From assembly GCF_002551005.1 (NCBI RefSeq), contig NZ_NVOY01000065.1, positions 1-39,581 of the forward strand: 39,581 bases of DNA, written 5' to 3'. The notes beneath the pieces were generated by a model that saw only the letters and a program-made list of their open reading frames with translations, had not been told where the DNA came from and did no database searches. Each line of letters begins with the position of its first letter. Positions within the stretch are counted from its first letter, which is position 1. Positions 1 through 7,173 of this stretch are shown here, in pieces. A program made the position numbers and the translations under genes. This stretch comes from Bacillus pseudomycoides. GTDB taxonomy: Bacteria > Bacillota > Bacilli > Bacillales > Bacillaceae_G.

Positions 1-16
1 TAAGTGGTGGGTAGTT
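1..16 (-). mobile_element. Left end of a third IscB/HEARO-type element (rest lies outside the window)
   Basis: Read on the minus strand, these 16 bases (AACTACCCACCACTTA) are identical to the left end of the IscB element at 25849. The element would run leftward off the window. Its first base lies three bases beyond the hisS stop codon, so it has inserted directly behind hisS and separated the gene from any terminator of its own. Only 16 bases are visible; whether an intact iscB follows cannot be seen. Confidence 0.6.
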
Positions 17-19
17 CAC

Positions 20-1318
20 TTAACGACATAAGTATTGTTTGAAAGTTCTATTTTCAATAGAAGCAAGAGGAATCGTTTGTTCCGTGCCTGCCTTCATATT
101 TCGTAAAACAGCTACATCGTTATTTATTTCTTCTTCACCGATAATAAGTACATACGGAATGTTTTCTTTGTTTGCATAATTTAGGGCTCGTTTTAGCTTA
201 CGATCTGACAGTTCCAGCTCTATCTTTACATTTTCATTTGTTCGCAAAGTGTGAGCGATTTTTAGACACTGTGCCTGTGTTCCAAGTGGAATGATAAAGA
301 GATCGACAGAAGAGGATACACGTTCTTTTTTGATAAGCGCAGTATAAATGACGTCTAAACCAAACGAAATTCCAACCGTCGGATAAGATTTATTATCATT
401 TCGAAATGCACCAATAATGTGATCATAGCGTCCACCACTACCAATACTAGACGCAATACTTCCATCAGTTAAAAAAACTTCATAAATTGTTCCGGTATAC
501 ATTGTGAGCCCTCGTGCAAGAAAGGGAGAGAACATTGTATTAGATTGAATTCCTAGTGCACCTAAGTATTGCTGAAGTTTTTGAAGTTCAGCAACTCCCT
601 CTTTAACAAGAAGGTTAGGAAACACTTTATCAAATTCAGAAAGTGGCATAGACATACATGTTTCTAATGTCTTACATAACACATCAATCGTTTCGCTTTG
701 TATCTCTCGATTTATTAAATCATTTCTTACACCGTCAATACCAATTTTCTCAAGTTTATCTACAGATAAAATAACATCTTGTACTCGCGATTCGGGGATT
801 TGAATCGCCTGTAACAACCCTGTTAATAGTTTTCGGTTGTTATATTGAACGGTTACGTCTAAGTTTAATTTGTTAAAAATGTCAAGAGCCATTACCATTA
901 ATTCTGCTTCCCCTAAGACGGATTCAACACCAACAATATCTACATCACACTGTACAAACTCTCGAAATCTTCCTTGTTTAATAGGGCCGTTCCGAAATAC
1001 TTTCCCAATTTCATAACGTTTAAAAGGAAGGCGAATTTCTGGATTCATAGCGACAACCTTTGCAAAGGGAATGGTTAAATCATAACGTAGTACAAGCTCG
1101 CGATTCCCTTGATCTTGAAGCGTGTACATCTCCTTTAAAATTTCAGACCCTCCACCGTATTTATAAGCCATTAAATCATACATGTTCAAAATAGGTGTTT
1201 CTAGCGGTTTGCAGCCATAAGCTTCGAATGTTTCTTCACAAGTCCGTTTAATTGTATTACGCAGCATTTGCTCTTCTGGTAAGTAATCTTTTGTCCCTTT
1301 TACATTTTGTAAGTTCAT
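20..1318 (-). CDS. hisS: Histidyl-tRNA synthetase (second-type HisRS)
   Basis: Charges tRNA-His with histidine in the cytoplasm. The 432-residue class II synthetase shows VLRYDLT at 77-82, motif 2 around 103-124 (GKVFRN, GRFREF), the histidine-binding LARGLTMYTGTIYE at 267-280, motif 3 SIGSGGRYDH followed by GISFGLDVI at 291-324, and an anticodon-binding domain from about 338. I chose ATG 1318, eight bases after AAGGAG, rather than the GTG nine bases upstream. The usual bacterial LVRGLDYY segment reads LARGLTMY, and the following YTGTIYE is closer to what I know of archaeal and eukaryotic HisRS, so this may be a paralogue beside a housekeeping HisRS elsewhere. It is preceded by a His-codon leader and attenuator, and followed within three bases of the stop by a mobile-element end. 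Confidence 0.93.
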   Translation of the reverse strand: MNLQNVKGTKDYLPEEQMLRNTIKRTCEETFEAYGCKPLETPILNMYDLMAYKYGGGSEILKEMYTLQDQGNRELVLRYDLTIPFAKVVAMNPEIRLPFKRYEIGKVFRNGPIKQGRFREFVQCDVDIVGVESVLGEAELMVMALDIFNKLNLDVTVQYNNRKLLTGLLQAIQIPESRVQDVILSVDKLEKIGIDGVRNDLINREIQSETIDVLCKTLETCMSMPLSEFDKVFPNLLVKEGVAELQKLQQYLGALGIQSNTMFSPFLARGLTMYTGTIYEVFLTDGSIASSIGSGGRYDHIIGAFRNDNKSYPTVGISFGLDVIYTALIKKERVSSSVDLFIIPLGTQAQCLKIAHTLRTNENVKIELELSDRKLKRALNYANKENIPYVLIIGEEEINNDVAVLRNMKAGTEQTIPLASIENRTFKQYLCR

Positions 1319-1340
1319 GTTTATCACTCCTTTTTGAAAT

Positions 1341-1439
1341 AAAAAAAGCTATGCGGGTATGAAAATACCCACATAGCTTTATAATCGCTTCGTGGGTAAA
1401 CAGGAATAACCCTGTACCCACGAAGAAAAAATTCTTCGG
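1341..1439 (-). promoter_or_regulatory. Transcription attenuator of hisS (five mutually exclusive RNA segments)
   Basis: On the minus strand, segment A (1438-1432, CGAAGAA) can pair with the start of B (1427-1421, TTCTTCG). B (1425-1411) can instead pair with C (1404-1388) in a long stem CTTCGTGGGT/ACCCACGAAG extended by ACAGG/CCTGT. C contains TACCCAC (1398-1392), which can pair with GTGGGTA of D (1372-1366). D pairs with E as a 16-bp terminator stem (1380-1365 with 1360-1345) followed by a run of T. A:B plus C:D would be the antitermination form; B:C plus D:E the termination form. The pairings are read directly; the regulatory logic is inferred. Confidence 0.8.
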
Positions 1440-1449
1440 ATACAAGGCC

Positions 1450-1494
1450 TTATGTATGATGATGAAGTTGGAAAGAACAATTTATTCTAAACAT
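1450..1494 (-). CDS. hisS leader peptide with three consecutive His codons
   Basis: A 14-codon reading frame, MFRINCSFQLHHHT, starts at ATG 1494-1492 and stops at TAA 1452-1450. An AGGAG ribosome-binding site (1508-1504) lies nine bases before the start, and a sigma-A promoter stands just upstream, so this is the first thing translated on the hisS transcript. The CAT CAT CAT run (1464-1456) lies 17 to 25 bases before segment A of the attenuator. That is suitable for a ribosome stalled on His codons to leave A free, and for one at the stop codon to cover it. This matches the design of the enterobacterial his operon leader, placed here before the synthetase gene. Confidence 0.82.
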   Translation of the reverse strand: MFRINCSFQLHHHT

Positions 1495-1522
1495 AAGCAA
1501 TCTCTCCTATAGCTTTTTAAGT

Positions 1523-1551
1523 AGTATACTACTAAATATTGGAATTATCAA
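1523..1551 (-). promoter_or_regulatory. Sigma-A promoter of the hisS leader transcript
   Basis: On the minus strand TTGATA (1551-1546) and TATACT (1528-1523) are separated by exactly 17 bases. Transcription would start near 1516, giving a very short untranslated segment before the AGGAG of the leader peptide. Confidence 0.8.
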
Positions 1552-1617
1552 ATTTTATTTTCCTTTTGAAATAGTTTGATAATCTAAGTGGTGTTGGACT
1601 GCATAACAAACCCGGTC

Positions 1618-1884
1618 TCATTTATTGTAACGGGTTCGGTCTTCGAGTACAAAAACTAAATTAGCATACCAATTAGCAGTCCAATTCGCAACTGAATTAG
1701 ACTGTCCTTTTTTGTTATTATAAAAGGGTTTTTAAACGAATTAAGGGCAAATTTGTACAATTATTCGCAACCCTTTTGAGAGGTTGACAGAAGTAATTGT
1801 CAGTGTGCTAATTCATATGTTAATTTTGAGGCGAATTGTGTGGCTAATTTTAAGGAGGCTTATCGGATACTTATGTTAAAATAA
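1618..1884. repeat. Two oppositely oriented remnants with a 12-base (Ala-Asn-x-x) periodicity
   Basis: Two short open frames share a tetrapeptide rhythm. On the minus strand (about 1730 to stop 1618-1620) the frame contains SNSV-ANWT-ANWY-ANLV. On the plus strand (about 1783 to stop 1882-1884) it contains ANSY-VNFE-ANCV-ANFK. In DNA these are 12-base units of the form GCTAATTnnnnn; the plus units are 1807-1818, 1819-1830, 1831-1842 and 1843-1854. Neither frame has a convincing start or ribosome-binding site. They look like facing remnants of a repetitive gene or repeat element; I do not recognise the family. Apart from the hisS promoter at its left edge, I see nothing else in 1495-1934. Confidence 0.4.
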
Positions 1885-1934
1885 AAGAAAGCATATTATA
1901 CTTTGGTGAAGTTTGAGATATTGGAGGAAACACC

Positions 1935-2354
1935 TTGAAAAACTATAAGTTTGAAAATAATATTCCCACATTGAAGGAATACAAGTATTTGTGTGAGTCT
2001 GTGGGATGGACTAATTATATGAATTTTGATGTGGCAGATACTTCTCTAAGGAATTCTATTCACTGCATCACAGTTAAGGATAATGAACAGATTGTGGGTA
2101 TGGGCAGAATTGTTGGCGATGGGGCTATTTATTTCTACATCCAAGATATAGCGGTTCATCCAGATTATCAGAAAAATGGTATTGGAAATGAAATAATGAA
2201 TCTTTTGGTTGAATATTTAAATAAAAATGCCCCAGACAAGGCATTTGTTGGTTTGTTTGCATCTGAAGGTAAAGAACCGTTCTATGGGAAATATAATTTT
2301 AAAGACTTCTCGCCCAATATGACAGGGATGTTTACTGTAATTTCAAAAAAATAG
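1935..2354 (+). CDS. GNAT family N-acetyltransferase
   Basis: A 139-residue protein with the single-domain GNAT fold: beta strand IYFYIQDIAVHPDYQ at about 78-92, then the acetyl-CoA binding loop KNGIGNEIMNLLVEYL (93-108) with the Q/RxxGxG/A-like pattern, and a late FYGKYNF. It probably acetylates a small amine; the substrate cannot be told. The start is TTG, with GGAGG ending seven bases before it. It stands alone on its strand and is followed by two hairpins (2379-2416 and 2469-2504). The upstream region carries only repeat remnants, so its promoter is not obvious. Confidence 0.85.
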   Translation: MKNYKFENNIPTLKEYKYLCESVGWTNYMNFDVADTSLRNSIHCITVKDNEQIVGMGRIVGDGAIYFYIQDIAVHPDYQKNGIGNEIMNLLVEYLNKNAPDKAFVGLFASEGKEPFYGKYNFKDFSPNMTGMFTVISKK

Positions 2355-2468
2355 ACATAATATTTCAAATAATTTTCGGAGAAAAAATCAATCAATGTTA
2401 AAACTATTTTTCTCCAAACAACTTTGTTAAGCTATCGGGTGTTTTCTTTCAAAAAAGTCATGCAAATA

Positions 2469-2504
2469 AAAAGCTTGGAGTCATAACAGTCTCCAAGCTT
2501 TTTT
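2469..2504 (+). terminator. Rho-independent terminator behind the GNAT gene
   Basis: AAGCTTGGAG and CTCCAAGCTT form a perfect stem with a ten-base loop, followed by T residues. A second, weaker hairpin without a T tail (GGAGAAAAA...TTTTTCTCC, 2379-2416) lies just before it. Confidence 0.85.
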
Positions 2505-2625
2505 GTGCTAATTTACTTTCAAAATAGTTTGTCATTCTTCAAGCGAATTTAAATGCTAAAAGCCCTGAAATTTCGAATTTTGTACTTCAAAATCGAACCT
2601 CTTACATTTATTGAGACAGGTTTTA

Positions 2626-3099
2626 TTATGAAGTAATAGAAGTAGATGTTGCGTTACTAACTTTGATTAGGTCAGCGCCGTTCATAAAAATTTGTAATCC
2701 TCTTTTTCCAGCACTAATGCTAATTGGGTTTAGATTTGCAGCAGATTCATCAATAAAGAGTGGAAAATTTTTCTTCACACCAAGCGGGGAAACACCGCCG
2801 CGTATATACCCTGTTAATCCAAGTATTTCTTTCATTGGAACCATTTCAACTTTTTTATTTTTACTTGCAGATGCTAACGCTTTTAAATTGAGCTCTTTAT
2901 GTGAAGGGATACAGGCCATAATTACGCCAGTTTTATCGCCACGAAGGACGAGTGTTTTAAAGACTTGTTCTAATTGTAAATGAACTTGCTGAGCGACATG
3001 TTTCGCATCTAAGTTCTCCTCATCCCATTCATATTCGTGAACTGTATATACGATTTTGTGCTTATCTAATAAACGACAAGCATTTGTTTTACTACTCAT
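2626..3099 (-). CDS. ybaK: YbaK/EbsC family Cys-tRNA(Pro) deacylase
   Basis: A free-standing editing-domain protein of 157 residues that hydrolyses mischarged aminoacyl-tRNA, in the YbaK case Cys-tRNA(Pro). Family marks are the start SSKTNACRLLDKHKI, VFKTLVLRGDK (about 46-56), the lysine-containing strand, MVPMKEILGLTGYIRGGVSP (about 87-106) and FIDESA. ATG 3099 is chosen over the GTG at 3108 because AAGGAAG lies eight bases before it while it would overlap the GTG. It is divergent from the RraA-like gene, with about 120 bases between them for two promoters. Confidence 0.9.
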   Translation of the reverse strand: MSSKTNACRLLDKHKIVYTVHEYEWDEENLDAKHVAQQVHLQLEQVFKTLVLRGDKTGVIMACIPSHKELNLKALASASKNKKVEMVPMKEILGLTGYIRGGVSPLGVKKNFPLFIDESAANLNPISISAGKRGLQIFMNGADLIKVSNATSTSITS

Positions 3100-3217
3100 G
3101 TTACACACTTCCTTTTTGAGTTCTTCTTTTTAGTATACAAAATTTCGCTAATTTAGACAGGGAAAATAAGAAAGGACAAGAATATGTAACATAAATCATG
3201 AAAAGAGAAGAGGGAAA

Positions 3218-3706
3218 ATGATGTGGAGAACGACTGATCTATATGATGCAAATGAAACGGAAGTACAAGTATGTAAACCATTATTTCAATCATATGGAAA
3301 GAAAAAGCAATTTCATGAGAAAATTGCGACAGTGAAAGTTAAAGATGATAATGTACTTGTAAAAAGGGCACTAGAGATGGTACCAGAGGGAAGGGTATTG
3401 GTTGTAGATGGAGAGGGTTCAACCAATTGCGCATTACTTGGTGATAATTTAGCAAACATTGCAAGGGAACGGAATTTAGCCGGCATTATTATATATGGAT
3501 GTGTTCGTGATTGCACAGAGCTTCAAGAAATAGAACTTGGCATTTTAGCAATTGCGACGATGCCAAAGCGAAGTGTGAAAGAAGGGAAGGGAGAAACGGA
3601 TATTCCTGTATCTTTTGGCGGAGTTTCTTGGGTTCCGGGAAATTATGTTTATGTTGACGAAGACGGTGTGATCGTAAGTGAAAAAGAAATTCATCATAAG
3701 CTATGA
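3218..3706 (+). CDS. RraA-like protein (HMG/CHA aldolase superfamily)
   Basis: A 162-residue member of the RraA fold. It has the glycine-rich [18 protein letters not shown] segment (about 66-83), the conserved [14 protein letters not shown] (89-102), ATMPKRS (113-119) and the C-terminal [15 protein letters not shown] (139-153). The R-D pair in GCVRDC is what metal-dependent 4-hydroxy-4-methyl-2-oxoglutarate/oxaloacetate aldolases of this family use. In E. coli the same fold inhibits RNase E, but the aldolase or decarboxylase role is likelier in a Bacillus. GAGAAGAGGG precedes the first of two adjacent ATG codons. It is probably monocistronic and ends before the terminator at 3864. Confidence 0.85.
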   Translation: MMWRTTDLYDANETEVQVCKPLFQSYGKKKQFHEKIATVKVKDDNVLVKRALEMVPEGRVLVVDGEGSTNCALLGDNLANIARERNLAGIIIYGCVRDCTELQEIELGILAIATMPKRSVKEGKGETDIPVSFGGVSWVPGNYVYVDEDGVIVSEKEIHHKL

Positions 3707-4090
3707 TATAAAAATAAGGAGATAAAGTAAATTGACACGGTTTAAGAGGAAGTATGGCATTTTAGAATATGAAAATACCATTACGTAAATAGTGAATAAG
3801 TTTTATTTGTAAGGCATACATATATACAGTAGGATCGCGACTTACATATTCGTTTGCCTTTTGAGACACTTCTTACATCATGTAGGGGGTGTCTTTTTTA
3901 TTCAGTAATACAATCTTTCATATTATGGTATGACATTGATAGGTATAAGTACATACAACAGAGGGATGTTGGCATGATCAGATTTTTATATACTGATGGT
4001 AATAAAGTGAAATGAATTAACACAGGGAGAATATTCCCACTGATACCCAGTGTAATGTATCGTATTATTACCAAGAAAGGGATGTAAAAC
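3707..4090. other. Gene-free interval
   Basis: Holds the terminator at 3864-3900 and, next to the RraA-like gene, a possible 18-codon frame from TTG 3732 behind AAGGAGA that I do not consider convincing. The remainder is AT-rich, with an AAAGGGATG ribosome-binding site directly before the next gene. Confidence 0.5.
3864..3900 (+). terminator. Rho-independent terminator
   Basis: A 14-pair stem (AGACACTTCTTACA with TGTAGGGGGTGTCT, including G-U pairs), a three-base loop and a run of six T. Confidence 0.8.
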
Positions 4091-4546
4091 ATGATAAAGA
4101 ATATATATGAAACACATTTACATGTAAGAGATTTAGAGAGGGCAATTGATTTTTACCAAAATAAGCTTGGATTAAAGCTAGCAAGAATAATACCCGAAAG
4201 GAAAGTAGCTTTTTTTTGGATAGGGGAAGGTAGACAACAAATGCTTGGATTATGGGAAAAATCAAAAGATACTTCTATTCAACTTAATCATTTTGCTTTT
4301 GGAGTAGAATTGAATTTTTTAAGACGGTCTAAAGCGTGGCTAGAAGATAGGGGAATTGAGGTAATTGGAAGTCAAGGAAAAGAGAATGAAGAGCCTATTG
4401 TCCAAAGCTGGATGCCAGCAGCAAGTGTTTATTTTCTCGATTACGATGGGAATAAGCTGGAATTTATTTCTCTATTATTTGATGAACCAAACGACCTTGG
4501 GTATGTACCTTATTTAAGTGAATGGGAGAAGGAGATAGAAAATTAA
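4091..4546 (+). CDS. VOC (glyoxalase/bleomycin-resistance/dioxygenase) family protein
   Basis: A 151-residue single VOC protein made of two beta-alpha-beta-beta-beta modules. Module 1 starts with ETHLHVRDLERAIDFYQNKL (7-26, His at 9); module 2 has HFAFGVE (about 67-73) and ends with the metal-ligand Glu in YFLDYDGNKLEFIS (114-127). The His and Glu positions suggest a metal site. The substrate is unknown; relatives include thiol transferases and lyases, but nothing here singles out FosB. AAAGGGATG precedes the start. The gene stands alone, followed by about 150 bases containing the regulatory site of ywiC. Confidence 0.85.
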   Translation: MIKNIYETHLHVRDLERAIDFYQNKLGLKLARIIPERKVAFFWIGEGRQQMLGLWEKSKDTSIQLNHFAFGVELNFLRRSKAWLEDRGIEVIGSQGKENEEPIVQSWMPAASVYFLDYDGNKLEFISLLFDEPNDLGYVPYLSEWEKEIEN

Positions 4547-4666
4547 AAGGTTTAAAAACTTTTTCACAATGTAAAAAGATTATGGTGTGTTGCTGTAGCT
4601 GGAATTGTTCAATTATAGACACATTTTCATCAAAAGTCGAAGAATGAAATTATATATAATGAACAT

Positions 4667-4681
4667 TGATAATCATTTTCG
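4667..4681 (+). promoter_or_regulatory. Candidate Fur box before ywiC
   Basis: TGATAATCATTTTCG matches the 7-1-7 consensus TGATAATnATTATCA perfectly in the left arm and in five of seven positions in the right arm. It sits 16 bases before the ywiC start and just behind a TATAAT (4655-4660). No good -35 is visible, so both site and promoter are tentative. Confidence 0.4.
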
Positions 4682-4697
4682 AAGTTGAGGTGTCTAT

Positions 4698-5423
4698 ATG
4701 ATAAAACCAGTTATTCCAAAGCAACATGGTGCATGGGCGATGCTTCTAATCCCGTTTTTGCTGAGTGCTTTCATTGGCAAAGCTACATGGCAACATATAC
4801 TACTTTTTATAGCATGGTTATTTATCTATTTAGCAACATATCCTTTTTTAATGTATATGAAACAAAAGCGACAAAAGCGCTATTTACATTGGACGCTCAT
4901 TTATTTTAGTCTTGCTATATTGTTTGGTATAATTCCACTTACATACGAATGGCGTATTCTTTTGTTTGCAATCTATATGATTCCATTATTTTTTATAAAC
5001 ATTTATTTTGCTCGTCAAAAAAATGAACGCGCATTACTGAATGATGTTAGTGCTATTATCGTTTTTTGTATTGGTGGAATGATCAGTTATTATTTCACAA
5101 TGAAAACAATTGATGAAACAGCATGGCTGATTGCGCTTGTTTCATTTTTATACTTTATGGGAAGTACGTTCTATGTGAAAACGATGATTCGAGAGAAGAA
5201 AAATCCAACATATCGTTGGATTTCATGGGGGTACCATTTATTACTTGTAATAGGTACGTTCATTGTATCTCCATGGTTTGTCATTACGTTTATTCCAAGT
5301 TGTATTCGAGCTATCGTTTTGTATGGTAAAAAAATAACTGTTTTAAAAGTGGGTGTGTGGGAAATCGTCAATTCAGTTTATTTTTTCATTACTACTACAG
5401 TATTATTTCAATTGAAGGGCTAA
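4698..5423 (+). CDS. ywiC: YwiC-like integral membrane protein
   Basis: A 241-residue polytopic membrane protein with about six to eight hydrophobic segments. It opens with the family signature IPKQHGAWAMLLIPFLL (6-22), and has the charged loop YMKQKRQKRYLHW (53-65) and FARQKNERALLNDVSA (about 103-118). The fold recalls UbiA-like prenyltransferases, but the DDxxD motifs are not obvious. The function is not known. In B. subtilis ywiC lies between fnr and the nar genes, whereas here it stands alone, possibly under Fur control. GAGGTG lies six bases before ATG. Confidence 0.85.
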   Translation: MIKPVIPKQHGAWAMLLIPFLLSAFIGKATWQHILLFIAWLFIYLATYPFLMYMKQKRQKRYLHWTLIYFSLAILFGIIPLTYEWRILLFAIYMIPLFFINIYFARQKNERALLNDVSAIIVFCIGGMISYYFTMKTIDETAWLIALVSFLYFMGSTFYVKTMIREKKNPTYRWISWGYHLLLVIGTFIVSPWFVITFIPSCIRAIVLYGKKITVLKVGVWEIVNSVYFFITTTVLFQLKG

Positions 5424-5819
5424 TATTAAGTTAACGAATAAAAAAGTAAGCATGATTCATACTAAGTAGTTCAGATAACGTGGAGAAACCGTATAAATGC
5501 AGGTTAAATCGAGTATAAAATCACAAAGGTTTTATACTCGATTTTTTTTGTTGATATGTAAAGGTTTATCATATTTTCACTGTTGAATTAATAAGTGGAA
5601 TAGCACATCAATCATCAGGGTGACCATAGTCATTGTCATTTCGTTATTTTTAATGCGAATAAAGTTTCTATTCGAGGTGTTAAAAAAGGGGTAGGAAATT
5701 TATGTTAAAATATAAAGGCAAGCAAAGTGGTTCCTGTTCCGTTAACGAGCAGGATTGTTGAACAATCGGCATTTGTTTTAAGAGTGTCTAGTTTTCTAAT
5801 TACTGAGGGGAATTATCAG
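5424..5819. other. Gene-free interval
   Basis: Holds the terminator of ywiC (5509-5549) and an AT-rich leader before the phosphotransferase gene. An open frame extends upstream of that gene from 5727, but it lacks a ribosome-binding site and any family similarity, so I treat it as noncoding. Confidence 0.5.
5509..5549 (+). terminator. Rho-independent terminator
   Basis: TCGAGTATAAAA and TTTTATACTCGA form a perfect 12-bp stem followed by eight T. Confidence 0.9.
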
Positions 5820-6611
5820 ATGTCAAACTACGAAAACGAAGAAATACTAACGGGAGGGAATGTCTCAAACGTATATCGTTCGGAAGGTACTGTTCGACGA
5901 GAATTAAAGCAAGATAGTATCAAAATTCATAAGTTATTAAATCATTTGGAAAACAAAGGTTTTAGTTATGCACCAAAGTTTTTAGGTATTGATGAAAAAG
6001 ATAGAGAGATATTATCATTTATTGAAGGAGAAGCTGGTAATTATCCTTTAAAAGAATACATGTGGTCTAATGATGTTTTAAAAGAAATAGCGAAGATGCT
6101 CCGTCTTTATCATGATGCTGTGAGTGACTTTCCGTTATCAGATGATTGGAAACCAATGGATAATACTCCAAATAAAATAGAGGTTGTATGCCACAATGAT
6201 TTTGCAATATACAACATTATTTTTAATCACGAAAAACCAGTAGGTATTATTGATTTTGATGTTGCTGGTCCTGGTCCAAGACTTTGGGACATAGCCTATA
6301 CTCTTTACACTTGTGTCCCCTTAAGTAGAGTTTATCATACTGAAACAGGTGAGGCAGTTTATTATAATTTATTACAGCATGCCGACCGCATAAAACAAAA
6401 AGTTAAGTTGTTTTTTGAATCCTACGGTGAGGGTATGGAAGAAGATTATTTGAAGATGGTATTGCTACGATTAGAAGGGTTATGTAAATACATGATAAGA
6501 AAAGCCGAAGAAGGCGATATAAATTTTCAAAAAATGATAGATGAAGGACACCTTGAACATTATCAAAATGATATTAAATTCATTCGTGAACATGGAAAAG
6601 AGTGGATTTAA
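5820..6611 (+). CDS. Aminoglycoside-phosphotransferase-like kinase (APH family)
   Basis: A 263-residue protein with the APH/choline-kinase fold. The catalytic loop reads VVCHNDFAIYNIIF (about 125-138), with Asp and Asn as in HGDxxxxN, and the metal-binding IIDFDVAGPGPRLWDIAY follows (about 146-163). An N-terminal G-rich loop ILTGGNVSNVYRSEG (10-24) binds nucleotide. The substrate is unknown; many chromosomal members are not resistance genes. ATG 5820 follows GAGGGG by nine bases and begins at the domain boundary. Monocistronic, ended by the terminator at 6635. Confidence 0.85.
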   Translation: MSNYENEEILTGGNVSNVYRSEGTVRRELKQDSIKIHKLLNHLENKGFSYAPKFLGIDEKDREILSFIEGEAGNYPLKEYMWSNDVLKEIAKMLRLYHDAVSDFPLSDDWKPMDNTPNKIEVVCHNDFAIYNIIFNHEKPVGIIDFDVAGPGPRLWDIAYTLYTCVPLSRVYHTETGEAVYYNLLQHADRIKQKVKLFFESYGEGMEEDYLKMVLLRLEGLCKYMIRKAEEGDINFQKMIDEGHLEHYQNDIKFIREHGKEWI

Positions 6612-6634
6612 TGAAATAAGTCTTATACAAAAAT

Positions 6635-6669
6635 AAAGCTCAGAGTCCTATAGGGACTTTGAGCTTTTT
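6635..6669 (+). terminator. Rho-independent terminator
   Basis: AAAGCTCAGAGTCC pairs with GGGACTTTGAGCTTT (one mismatch) around the loop TATA, followed by T residues. Confidence 0.85.
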
Positions 6670-6768
6670 GGCGTGTTATTTAGCTCGTTATTTTAGATTT
6701 TCTCCACAATAACTGAACTACTTAGATTCATACGTGCTTACTGCATGTAAAAGCCAGATTGAGCGTGC

Positions 6769-6810
6769 TTTCCATCAGTAGGGGATGAAGAAAACCCTTC
6801 ACTGATGGAA
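6769..6810. repeat. Long imperfect hairpin without T tail
   Basis: CCATCAGTAGGGG and CCCTTCACTGATGG form a stem with one mismatch. It lies behind the small minus-strand gene at 6836, but no T run follows on either strand, so it is a weak candidate terminator or an intergenic repeat. Confidence 0.4.
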
Positions 6811-6835
6811 GTTTCCCTTTATTATTGAGCATTTT

Positions 6836-7027
6836 TTATTTTTGAGATAAAACTTCCGCAGTACTATCACACTGTTGCAAAGCATGTTGAACAGATTGTA
6901 AAGATTGTTCAATGCGTTGACGATTATCTGATTTCTCAACTGTTTGTAAGGCGTTTTGTAAACAGTTCTTTGCTTCATGTAAAGCTTGGCAAGAATCTTG
7001 AACGTGACCGCGTGCATTTTTTTGCAT
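6836..7027 (-). CDS. Small helical protein of unknown function
   Basis: A 63-residue, Gln-rich, charged protein (MQKNARGHVQDSCQALHEAK...). It has two long amphipathic helices with heptad-like spacing of Leu, Ala and Val, and three Cys at about 12, 21 and 53. No signal peptide or membrane segment. AAAGGAGG lies seven bases before ATG 7027, one of the strongest ribosome-binding sites here, which overrides the longer frame beginning at 7096. I do not recognise the family. It is divergent from the SAM-riboswitch transcription unit, separated by its promoter. Confidence 0.75.
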   Translation of the reverse strand: MQKNARGHVQDSCQALHEAKNCLQNALQTVEKSDNRQRIEQSLQSVQHALQQCDSTAEVLSQK

Positions 7028-7126
7028 GACTGCACCTCCTTTGTTCTTATACATTTGTAGTATGAGCAAAACGATATAAAATATCATATCATTCAAAAAA
7101 ATAAATCCTGATTATTCTTATAAGAA

Positions 7127-7155
7127 TTGACTTTTTGGATTGCACTCATTATAGT
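7127..7155 (+). promoter_or_regulatory. Sigma-A promoter of the SAM riboswitch transcript
   Basis: TTGACT (7127-7132) and TATAGT (7150-7155) are separated by 17 bases; the riboswitch aptamer begins about 20 bases downstream. Confidence 0.8.
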
Positions 7156-7173
7156 AAGAGATAAAGTGAATAT

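Noticed and set aside
1257-1445. 62-residue minus-strand frame beginning MYPKNFFF through the hisS attenuator
   Set aside because: It overlaps the hairpins and the hisS start in another frame and has no ribosome-binding site; the 14-codon leader upstream has one.
3732-3788. 18-codon frame from TTG behind AAGGAGA
   Set aside because: Good Shine-Dalgarno but a TTG start, no conserved feature and no promoter of its own; too weak to call.
5727-5819. 31-residue N-terminal extension of the phosphotransferase frame
   Set aside because: No ribosome-binding site at 5727 and no family similarity; ATG 5820 behind GAGGGG fits the domain start.
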